NCBI GenBank assembly: GCA_036346355.1
Contig: CM070571.1
Coordinates: 48,504,293 to 48,568,292, forward strand
Direction of reading: 5' to 3'
Source of the DNA: Rhipidocladum racemiflorum
Taxonomy: Eukaryota > Streptophyta > Magnoliopsida > Poales > Poaceae
Length of the DNA stretch: 64,000 bases
Of this stretch, positions 11,830-21,337 are shown piece after piece; position 1 is the stretch's first letter; every line of letters begins with the position of its first letter. Made by a program: the position numbers and the translations under genes. The notes under the pieces were generated by a model. That model was not told the origin of the DNA. It did not search any database and saw nothing but the letters and a program-made list of their open reading frames with translations.

Positions 11830-12095
11830 TCTCTACTATTCTAAAGCACCACTTGGTGGCAGTGGTCCATTCTACACGTCATTAATCGCCTCGCTTAATC
11901 GCTTTCTACTTAATCGCTCGCTTAATCGCTCTCTACTCAAGAAAACGAAACGCTTGCTTTAATTAGCCAGCTTTCACAAGAAACGAAGCGTTAAAGATAG
12001 ATGTTTGATCTTGTAAAATAATTTTTTTTATTTTTTAATCTTTATTTTTCGTTATCAATTTTGTTTTTCGTAGCAACGCACGGGCATGTAGCTAG
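11830..12095 (+). mobile_element. Short non-autonomous Helitron
   Basis: The 5' end reads TCTCTACTATTCTAAAGCAC. The 3' end GCAACGCACGGGCATGTAGC closes with CTAG followed by a host T. Plant Helitrons start with TC, end in CTRR, insert before T, and carry a GC-rich hairpin just inside the 3' end, here partly decayed. At 266 bp it has no coding capacity. The 5' flank base is T rather than the expected A, so the start may have drifted by a base or two. Confidence 0.7.
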
Positions 12096-12623
12096 TAACT
12101 TAAAATTTTTTGTTCCTCCAAAAAAAAAAAGAGAAATCTACCTTCCTCTTTAAAAAATAATCCATTTGGGCTGATCGAGAACGGATTTCCGTAGCAATTT
12201 GGTTTCGAATTATCATTCTTACATGCCACCATGCGAAATTCGATCGCGAGAACAAGCTATATATCTTACACGGGTTACCTTCCTTCTTTCCAGTACCCAA
12301 TTTCCTGCCTTGTTTCAGGATTTGATAACACGGGAACTTAATCCCACTTTCTCAACTATTCAGTAACAAATCTTACCAAAATGCCCCAGGTGTCTTATAA
12401 AAGGCTAGCAAACTACATGCCACTATGCCAGATTCAACTTTGACACGCTATAGGAATACAAAACTATTGCAGACTGTTTTGGATAACACCCATTCTGCAT
12501 TATGACCACAACAATTTCTATTACACTCATCCCCTTTTGACCGAAAAAAGATAAACTATACGACACCGCAGAAATAAATGCATTTCAATTCAATTTGCGT
12601 CATAAAGCTACAAAATCGCAAGC
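12096..12623. other. Non-coding sequence between Helitron and putative exon
   Basis: AT-rich, no credible reading frame. If the exon at 12624-12844 is real, its 3' untranslated region would lie here on the minus strand. Confidence 0.4.
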
Positions 12624-12844
12624 TCAAGTTGTCGGCAAATCATCGGCCACCTTGCCCTCAGCAAGATCCTCGCTGGAATTTGTGGTCATCAAACGACTGG
12701 TTCGGTGGTTCCTCAAGTTGTGTTGGCTTCGGAAATTTGGATAGTGATGATTACTGTAACTTGATTCTTTCCGGAAACTCGGATCATGCTGGTTTCTGAA
12801 ACTTGAGTCATGTTGGAAACTTTGGTCAGATTGATTTCCAAAAT
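12624..12844 (-). CDS. Possible terminal exon of an unrecognised host gene
   Basis: On the minus strand an acceptor-like TTCACATTGTACAG at 12858-12845 precedes 221 nt that stay open to a TGA at 12624. The peptide begins with FGNQSDQSF, contains repeated QHD/SFR words (QSFQHDSSFRNQHDPSFRKE) and ends SSEDLAEGKVADDLPTT. The Ser/His/Asn-rich C-terminus resembles a disordered tail and I do not recognise the family. A copia LTR is inserted 17 bp upstream of the exon start, inside what would be the last intron, so any upstream exons are separated by inserted DNA or lost. It could also be a chance open frame. Confidence 0.35.
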
Positions 12845-12860
12845 CTGTACAATGTGAATC

Positions 12861-13787
12861 TGTTGGAAAAGTGTACAATATTTTAATTATAGATTTTACC
12901 AGGAGATAAATATCACACATAAATAGTGATGCATACAGTAAATCTAACAGCAGGCTACACATTGTACTTCCAAACATATATATACTCATGAAATAGAATA
13001 TGATCAAGTTGAACGAACACTAACGACTTACAGTTGAGCTTGATAAAGAACAGAATTATGCGCAGAAGAGGTCGTGGAAGAAGTCGAAGTCGAGGAAGCA
13101 GCGCAGGAGCGGTCGCGCAGATGCGCTGCCCAGAAACCTTATTGCCGCCCGTGCAGAAACCTTATTGCCGCCCCGTGCAGGTGAACTCTACGGCAAAGTC
13201 TCGGAGATACCGCTCACCCTCCTTCACGGTGCACGCCGAGGAGGAAGGCCGGCGAGATTCTACAGCTCAACACAACAGTACAGCTTTTGCAGAGAGGAGC
13301 AGGAAGAATGGAGGAATTCAACGTGTCAAGCCTGGACGTCTCCAGGTGTTTATATACACGCGCACCAGTAACTGATAGAGTAATGTGACAGTTACTAGTA
13401 ACTGACTGCGTAATGTCGACAGTTACTAGTAACTGATTGCGTAATGTCGGCAGTTATTAGAATGTTTAAATCGCATTTAAACAGAATGAATAGAGAGATA
13501 ATTGCAAGATTCAGCAAAATAAAAGGTGAATTCAAAGTGCTAGGAGACACACTACGACGCGGCACGGTCGCAAGTCACGCAGATTTTCACGCGAATATGT
13601 GCGTGTGTGTGTGTTTAGCCAGTATTCACCATCTGTCATCCTCATGCCAAGTGTCACATTAATCAAGAGGTGGCAAAGACTCCACCTTTTAAATTGCTCT
13701 TCCTCCACTTGGCTAGGCAATATGGTACAAAATCATGCATGCTATGGAATTAAAGAAAATGGGCCACCCATGGGCCAATTTCTAACA
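12861..13787 (-). mobile_element. Copia-type LTR, minus strand
   Basis: Read on the minus strand the LTR starts TGTTAGAAATTGGCCC at 13787, directly after a purine-rich tract GGTGGGGGTT. It ends TTCCAACA at 12861. The ends form a near-perfect 8-bp inverted repeat (TGTTAGAA / TTCCAACA). A TATA box (TATATAAA) lies at 13356-13349. It is the 3' LTR of the decayed copia element whose RNase H lies to the right. The sequence following the end is GATTC. The matching 5' copy is not in the window, so no target duplication can be shown. Confidence 0.75.
13369..13460 (-). repeat. Three 30-31 bp tandem repeats upstream of the LTR TATA box
   Basis: Units at 13369-13398, 13399-13429 and 13430-13460 share TAACTGA..GTAATGTC..CAGTTA(C/T)TAG. 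They end about 12 bp upstream (in the transcription direction) of the TATA box of the minus-strand copia LTR, the place where retrotransposon enhancers are often duplicated. Confidence 0.85.
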
Positions 13788-14356
13788 AACCCCCACCAAT
13801 TCCATAGCAAATAGCAAAAAAGATAACAAAGATCACTGAATTGATGTGTCGTTAATATACCAGTCTTTTAGTGTAAGTCTCATACGGGTTGAACTTGCAC
13901 CTAGATTAACAAGGTTCATCCTCTCACAGCTGTTAAATGGACTATACCTTGAATTCATAGCTTTTTGTGATCAGACTTCACTTGAAAATCACAACTGATA
14001 CTAGGTTGCTAATAAACCACACCTACACGGAGCATTATATGGTCATGCTCCCGTATCTGCTCATGAGCTTTCTAGAGAATGCCCCATCCTCGTGAACTGC
14101 GACCTCACAGTTATGCTCAAGTAGGTGTATTCATTATACGTATCATGTAGGCTAATACTTTTTTCTCTCATTTTGACACTAGAATACATTAAGGCTTTAA
14201 GCCAACCTTCCATACAATCGAGAGTACTTTGTCTATTAAGACACATGTACAATTTAATAATATGTACTCTCTTGTTACAACATCAACTTGTTTTTCCCAT
14301 TACCTAATTCACGGGATCTCCGATCAGGAAGGTATGGGTTACCATTGTGTTGTAAC

Positions 14357-14830
14357 TCAAATGGGCTTCATACCCATGTCCATAGACGCAATGGAAATCG
14401 TTTTCCTTACAAGTCCTTTTGTAAAAGGATTTGCTAGATTTTTCTCAGTACGAATATAATTTACAGCAATTACTCCAGAGTTTCTCAATTTTCTGACAGA
14501 TTTAAGCTTGCGCTTCACATGTCTGGAGGACTTCATGTTATCCTTAGTACTTATAACCTTAGTCAACATTGTTTGGTTATCGCAGTACATTAGGATCGGC
14601 GGTACTGGTTGCTCAACCAATGGTAAGTCCAACAGTAGCTCTCTAAGCCATTCAGCCTCAACAGTGGCTGTATCAAGTGCTACAAGTTCAGCTCTCTAAG
14701 TCATCGCCAAAGGTTTTCTCAACCCTTTGTCTCTTGCTCCTGCAAGGAGCTTCTGCGACTAAATTGTTATCCTCGTCAGTAATATCTTCTACTGGTAGTG
14801 TATCACTCATCGGTTAAAAAATAGTGGTAG
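14357..14830 (-). pseudogene. Copia pol remnant: linker fused to RNase H, reverse transcriptase deleted
   Basis: The minus strand encodes a C-terminal Ty1/copia RNase H with AELVALDTATVEAEWLRELL, MYCDNQTMLTKVISTKDN, a KSSRHVKRKLKS word and a NPFTKGL end, then a stop at 14357. Directly upstream, after an in-frame TAG (about 14698), lies CRSKRQRVEKTFGDDL, which matches the region that normally precedes the copia reverse transcriptase. The roughly 200-residue RT between these two blocks is missing, so an internal deletion joined them. The 3' LTR follows at 13787. The piece cannot supply transposition functions. Confidence 0.7.
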
Positions 14831-14832
14831 GT

Positions 14833-14834
<2 letters not shown>

Positions 14835-14869
<35 letters not shown>
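14835..14869. repeat. (ATT)n microsatellite
   Basis: About twelve ATT units. On the minus strand it would encode a poly-Asn run just upstream of the copia linker fragment. Confidence 0.97.
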
Positions 14870-14870
14870 C

Positions 14871-15296
14871 AGTTTGAGTATTCTCAATTCGTGAAGTACT
14901 ACCTGCTGGTCTCATAGGATAAATAACCACAAAGAATGAAGCATCTAACCACACGCTAAGAATGCACGCAAGGAACGACTTCTTGGCATCATGTTGCACG
15001 CAAGAGTTAAACAATTGCACGCAACAAATTAACCGAGAATCAAGGCAACACGAGACAAGGAACGAGTTTGAACAAGGCACTTGCATTCAAAGCAGAACCA
15101 AGTCTGAGAATGCAACACAAGGATAAACTTACAACTGCGATAGACTCACCAAGGCGATAGCATTACAAATGACAACGTAGTACGTCAGTACGTACAACAG
15201 CAGGTTTAAATTACAACTGTCATCTACAACCATCGTACAATCCCACTAGGTTCTTTATAGAGCAAAAGTACAGCAACCACTGGCTCAATTTTACAA
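14871..15296. other. Unassigned sequence between copia and gag remnants
   Basis: No intact gene. A minus-strand TATA-like CTCTATAAAGAACC (about 15263-15250) suggests a further LTR fragment. I could not match it to another LTR in the window. Confidence 0.35.
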
Positions 15297-16063
15297 CAAA
15301 ATGAGCACTAGAACTACTTTTCCTCGTAATGAACATTGGGGAAGATTTGGCACTTCAAACTCAGGGACGAGCAATAGATGGGCAATTCCTGGCATAATGC
15401 CCCTTCTGACGGCAGGCATAACAAGTGACTGCTACTCGATTTCGAACTCTGGAAGTTTCTCCTTCGCGACTAAACGACTGAGCCACCTATGGAGCAGAAT
15501 GAGGAGGAACAGGCGGTGGAGCTGAATCCACTAGCACGATCAATAAGTACTCCCGATTACCGAAGATGATGCTCCGCCCACGGTCCACACTCGAGGAAGC
15601 GCTAGGGTAGGTCGTCGTGGGGCGAGACCCACTGCTTCCCGCTGGCGCACCAGTGCGACAAATAATTTGACGGTAGGTACCATATGGTTGTGGGAGTTCC
15701 TCTGCTGGCTCTAGGGCATCAGGCTCCCCGTACACGATTTCTATCGTGAAAAGGCCATGATTGAGGAAGGGCATCATATGGCTTTTTAGCCCTATGATGC
15801 GGCAACCAGCTAGCAGCAGCTCATCCCAAAGACGCTGAAGATACCAGTCAAGTGTTCCCACTAGCCTGATCTGCCAGGCTGACGCTGGGTCATTGACACA
15901 TCCAACATCACATAGATGCTCTCCTGACTGTCCGACTCAAGAGAGGGACAGTTGGGGAACAGCTGAGCCATCTCTGGAAGATCATGGCGAAGACGGAAGA
16001 TGGCGACATATGCTCCATCGAGCACTGTTGCGAGCAGACTTGAAGCCAAACCGACATAGTGAC
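15297..16063 (-). pseudogene. Element D gag-like remnant with CCHC zinc knuckle (inner half)
   Basis: Minus-strand frames interrupted by frameshifts encode HYVGLASSLLATVLDGAYVA, then LRHDLPEMAQLFPNCP, then in another frame LVGTLDWYLQRLWDELLLAG. They end with a retroviral-type zinc knuckle CYACRQKGHYARNC (CX2CX4HX4C) at 15423-15382, soon followed by a stop. The order and the knuckle identify a nucleocapsid-type Gag. The amino-terminal part continues across the 44-kb nested block to 60033-60144. At least one frameshift near 15880 and a stop after the knuckle make it a pseudogene. No pol follows on its 3' side. Confidence 0.55.
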
Positions 16064-16068
16064 GAGTC
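16064..16068. repeat. Target-site duplication of gypsy3 (GAGTC)
   Basis: GAGTC here and at 60028-60032 bracket the 44-kb nested block exactly. Confidence 0.85.
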
Positions 16069-18383
16069 TATGACACCCCAGAATGTGACATTATGGGATG
16101 TGACTTTACAGAATGTGGCATTACGGTATGAGTTATTTCATGTTTTTTGGGCCCTTCAGGGTATTCGGGCTTCTCCGGGGGATTTGTGGGCCTTGGGGGT
16201 TTGGTTTGGGCCTAAGTGGGCTGGTTTGGGCCCAAGAGGGGGTTCTTGGGCAGCAAACCCTAGCTAGGAACCACCCCCCTTCCCCCACTTCCTCCACCTC
16301 CTAGCCGACCCTAGCTAGGAACCACCCTCTCCTTGCTTCCACACCCTCCCCCTCCATTGATCTCTCCGTTGGGAAGCTCCGCGACGAGAGGATCCGGCGG
16401 GATTGGCGCATGGAAGGAGATCGGGTGACCGGGAGGAGTTTTCGTCGGTTCGTCGGGCTAAGGTATGGTGATGGGAGATCCTTGGGGTGGATTAGGTGTT
16501 GTGCTAGTGGTGTTTTTGATGCTTTAGATCCATGTTTAGGTGCTGCCCCTAGATGAGATTAGGGAGTTTGCTATGATTGTCCCACGTTGTCTCGAGCAGA
16601 TTGGGCGGCCGACCTAGGGTTTGAGTTTTCGCAATTTTAGAGTCGGAATTTGGTCGTCCGCCTGTTGAGAAAGTTGTAGGTAATTGAATTACCTTTAATT
16701 ATACACTAAGAACATTAATTTCCGTCCAGTCGTTTGAAAGTTATGGCTGTTTTACTGAACGTGTTCAAAACTGTGACGTGATTGGGACAGATCGTGTTGA
16801 TCTGTAGATTAGGCCATTTTAGAAGCCGAATCAGTTTTTCGCAATAATTAGAAAAAGCTAGGAAATTTCCTAAGCTTCGAGAAAATGTACTCGTTTACTT
16901 AATTTGGAGTTTTAGAACTCAAGTTATACTAGTTGGAAACCCGCTGTCCCGTTGGGACAGATTCTCTGTTTTCGGGTTTTAGGGGTAGTTTGCGGAGTCG
17001 GGTTAGAGGTTCGATCTTGTACTGTTTTCTGGGCACGTTTTGAGTGTGTGGTACCTATGTGCAGCTGGTGTGACCCCAGGAGTGCCCTCAACCTCTCGCC
17101 AATCCGTCGCCCACGGTTGAAGGCAAGTGTATTGGGATGGTTGTGTCCATGTGCTATGTTGAATTGCCATGTTAGATTCTTGCATGTTATATGATGGATA
17201 GATGTTGAGTTGCCATGTTTGATTCTTGCATGTTATAAGATGATAGATGTTGGATTGTCATGTTTGACTTGGGGCAAGTGCATCGATTGTTGTGTTTCGG
17301 AATGATAATTGAGTGTCGTGTTAACTTACTCTATAAATTGCTATTGCATGATTTGCTATGTTGGCATCACAAGTATGTGTAGGATATGTGAGTATCCATG
17401 AAAGAAGGGAAAAAAAGGCATGTGAATGGCTGTATTGTTATGAATGTGACCATGATATTGCATAAGATGAATATGATGAGTTTATATGCAAGTTATTCAT
17501 GTTTATGGCATTTATGCATTCATGGCATGAGGACTGGCCAGGACAGTGAGAAAGTCATAACTAGTCCGGTGAGGTTGGTGAGAAAGTTATGACTAATCCA
17601 GAGCGTCATTGAGAAAGACCTACCTCGTGATTCCATCCACAGCTTTGAATGGAAGCGATGAGTAGGCACCCTCCACGGGATGGAAGGGAAAAGGGGGTGC
17701 ATACCGACGGGTGTGCACTCGGCAATACTGGTATGAGCTAAACAAAGAGACATGGTGCATTGCATTGCATGAATGAGAATGTGAATGAGGAAGCATATGA
17801 GAATGTGAGTAAGTATATGAGATTGTGAACAAAGAAGTTTTCAAGAATTATTTTCCATGATTGGTGATCGGTATGATGTATATATGTGAATTGTTATTGT
17901 TTGTTTCATTGCAATACACTTTGCTGAGTGATGAACTCACGCTTGTTGTTTAATGTTTTTTTAGGTACATTGAATGCGGCTTATGGGAAAGGGAGCTAGA
18001 TACACGCCTTCACTTGGCATCGCTCGAACAAATAATTCATACCATTCTATAGTTGTGATGGTTTACTTTACTAATCTAGGCTTGGAATACGTCGTATTGT
18101 TGGCTATGATTAATTGTTCACCCCTATTGGTTCATGAGACGCTTAAGCTTATATTCTTGGCATGAACTGTTGTTGAATACCGTTTTAGATGTCCTCTATC
18201 ATGCTATCATGTTATGCTGATATTGTTGTTGCTTCAAATCATGGAAAAACAAAGGTTATGCTGCCGAATTTTCGGTTAAGCATTTAGCGTAGTTGCTGTA
18301 ATTTAATGTAAAATACGTGATTTGGGTGTTGCTAGTATCGGTTGTGGTGACATTCGTGGCATACTAGGTGCCATGGTGTTACA
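16069..18383 (+). mobile_element. Gypsy3 5' LTR
   Basis: 2315 bp, starting TATGACACCCCAGAATGTGA and ending GGTGTTACA. It contains the module set shared with gypsy2 LTRs: a leader rich in CCTCCACC words, a paired GGTGAGAAAGT motif (17546 and 17577), the GAAGGCAAGT motif (17119-17128), an acceptor-like TTTTTTTAG (about 17957-17965) and a stem-loop at 18258-18283. Confidence 0.9.
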
Positions 18384-18385
18384 GT

Positions 18386-18397
18386 TGGTATCAGAGC
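18386..18397 (+). promoter_or_regulatory. Gypsy3 primer binding site (initiator Met-tRNA type)
   Basis: TGGTATCAGAGC starts two bases after the LTR end, the standard plant LTR retrotransposon priming site. Confidence 0.92.
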
Positions 18398-21101
18398 GGG
18401 CTTCAGGTACGTGGTGCTTGAACTTAGTGATATACCATAGGTTCAACTAAAAAGTGATGTGGGATAACCTAGAAACATGGCTTATGTTATACTTAAAATT
18501 TTGCCATAGGATAGCAACATTAAAATTTGTGTAAGTGGAATAATCAATTTAAAAATTTGACATACTCTGATGCACAGTAGGTAAAGGGTATTGGTATCGT
18601 TGCTTTACGCTTAAATGTTGTATTTAAGCCTTGATGTTGAATGCTATATTGGATAATGTATGTTGCTATGTTTATGAAAGAATTGAATTGAATTGTTCTT
18701 CTTATTGTGATAAAGTGGGGTTGTGGTGCCGAAGGGTTTCGGTCACCTTCTTGTGTTCGTAGTAAGGTTAGGGTTTGACGGTGTGGCCTGTTAGAGCCAT
18801 CACCGAAGGACTAATAACCTTCCATGGGGGAGAGTGCTTTGTCTTTCCTGTCGTAGATCGGGAAGTTGGGTGGAGTTAAATTGAGGAGTTGGGGTAGACC
18901 CTTTCGGATTTTCTTTACCGTTTCGACGGTCGGTTTTAGTTGGTTAGGAACCAAGGAAAAGTGTTTGGTTTTGAGTACTCGCTGATTGTTCTTTTGGCAG
19001 TCTGCGGTTTTGTCTTCTTTGGGTGAAGACAAAGAAGAAGAGTTTGGTGTTGCGCCTCTTTTGATCGCTATTTCGGCTTTGATGCCCCGGTTTTGTTGGT
19101 TGCTTTGTGGATGAAGTTATCGATTTATTCTTGTGTTTGTCCTCCTCCGAAGTTAAAAAGAGTTAATGTGGTGTTGTGCCAAACCGGGTTGTGAGGGTTG
19201 AGGTTCTGTGTCTTTGTAAGAGTAAGGGGTATTTGATCTCGTCATTTTACTTGCTTGGGAAATCATCCTTGAAAACCCTCTTCTTTTGTGGAAGTTTGGA
19301 GTTTGGTGTTTAATTGGAAAAGTTTTTGCTACCAGAGTTTGGGAATTTGAGAGTTGATCTCTCTTGAAATTCTGTTTGGGTTTTGCTTTTCTTTCCTTGA
19401 AAGGAGAAACTGATTATCCGTGTTCGTTCTTGATCAAGAGCTGTTGTTATCTTTAAAGATTGGGGTTGCATCCTGTTTGTCAAGGGTAGGTGACCCATGA
19501 AGGTGTTTAGAAATTTTATGTCTGTGTTATGTAGTAGGTAACAATGTGGTTTATGGAAATGATGTACTTCTAAGTTAACTTGTGAGTTGAAGAAATTAAA
19601 TGTAATTGTTATCTTTATCTTAAGATTAGACAGACTTCTAGTATTGTAGATTACTTTACAGCGAGAATGGTTAAATGTGTTAATGTACATGCTTAGAATA
19701 TGTTGTTTTGTTTTAAAGGGTCCATGACCATTGACAATGTTTAAAGCTTAAAATCTTGATGCGTAGTGAGAACATTAAGATGATGTAAACTACCATTAAC
19801 GTAATAGTACATTGGTTGGTTATTTAAAGACATGTTAATATAATGTCGATAGAATAATTTAATTGCAATGGTGATTGACCCTAGCGCATGACAGTTGACT
19901 AGAATTATTATGTTTGCTATTACGAACCTATTGAAATAATTGGAACGACATAACTATGTTCCTGAAATGCTAATATCGATGTCAATTGGAAAGATATAGG
20001 TTTTGTTGTTTGATGATGTTTCAAGAGCATTGTGATGGTCTAACTTATTGAATTTATTTTAATAGTTGGAGTTTGCTGTGTAGTGACAATTTTGCCATAA
20101 CCTATGTATAGGGTAGCTAAAAGCAATGTTGTTGTTTTATGATTATGCCCATTTATTGATGTTGATGACTTAGTAGTGGTGGTAATTGTTTTGATTACTT
20201 GTTGAAAACTATGGTTAAAATGGAGGAAATTGCAATATGTTGCGATGGAGTGAACCTTGGATAATTAACATGATGTAGAATTTTATCCTTAATGAATGCA
20301 TATCTTAGAATCATATACGAACTTTGTCTTGTGAAGATAATATTTACTTGTTGAAGTCAACTATTGATTGAACTGGTTTCAATTGTCGAAAAGTTGATGT
20401 ATGGATGGTATAAAATTGATAGGTTGATCATGCTAAAGTATTTTGTTGAAATATTATGTTTTAAATTGAGAATATGATGTTATATGATGTGTTTGTCTGT
20501 GGGGATCAGGATGAGATAGTATTCGTTGGATGTCTTTTTGATAAGCATCATAAATTTTATTTATAAGTGTTGGGAAAGGTAACTAGAGAAAGACATTTGT
20601 TGTTTATGCCGAAATAAGTGATGAAGAGATGTGTCTTAAGCTTGGGATAGACAGTTGTACGAATGATGAGTCATATTGGTAGGTAGGCCAAAGGAAGAAG
20701 TTGATATGAGTTTTATGTTGAGTTAACTGGTAAGTTAATTATGCCGAAGTTGTGAGGACGTTGTTCTCCTTGTTGATTGTCATAAGATAGACATGGTTTA
20801 GAATTTATGGTATAATGACCGATGGTGATTATTAGAAAAGTGCCAATCCCTGTTTGGCTAAGCTGTTTAGCTTATGTGATGATTATGGGGTTTTATACCC
20901 AAGAGTATATGAGTGGATCGCGTCCTTTCGCTTGCAACCGGAATTATCTTTGTAATCAATATTTAAAGGAAGCAAATAAATCTAACGGGTTGCGTTGAAA
21001 GTTCTTGAGTTGAAAATTCTTGTAACTCTATCTTGACTAGAGTTTTGTTTAATTGAAGGAGTGTGTGGTGTTTGCAAGTGTTTCAAAAGTTTGAACTTAT
21101 G
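18398..21101 (+). other. Gypsy3 internal region, part 1, non-coding
   Basis: 2.7 kb of AT-rich sequence. The first 200 bp are homologous to the gypsy2 leader (36024-36230). After that no Gag, protease, RT, RNase H or integrase motif is seen in any frame, and open frames are short. A GAAGGGTTTCGGTCACC...CACCGAAGGA inverted word pair lies near 18730-18810. Confidence 0.6.
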
Positions 21102-21106
21102 ATTTG
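21102..21106. repeat. Target-site duplication of gypsy2 (ATTTG)
   Basis: ATTTG occurs here and at 45836-45840, immediately outside the gypsy2 LTR ends. Confidence 0.9.
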
Positions 21107-21337
21107 TGTGACACCACGGATTGTCCTAAACTTATAAAATGAGAATTATGAGGACCAAACATTATGAAATATGTTATTCAAGGTTAAAACCACATGGTTT
21201 GGGATTTTTATTTCGTTTCGGACCGTTTTCGGGCTTTTGGGCCGCTCCGGGGATGTGTTGGCCTTAGGGGGAAACTTGGTGGGCCGAGTGGTGGGTTTTT
21301 CTTGGCCCATGAGGGGGTGAGGAGGGGGGAGAGACCT
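21107..21337 (+). mobile_element. Gypsy2 5' LTR, first fragment
   Basis: The first 231 bp of the 5' LTR, identical in order to the start of the 3' LTR at 41186-41416, broken by gypsy1 after GACCT. Confidence 0.93.
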
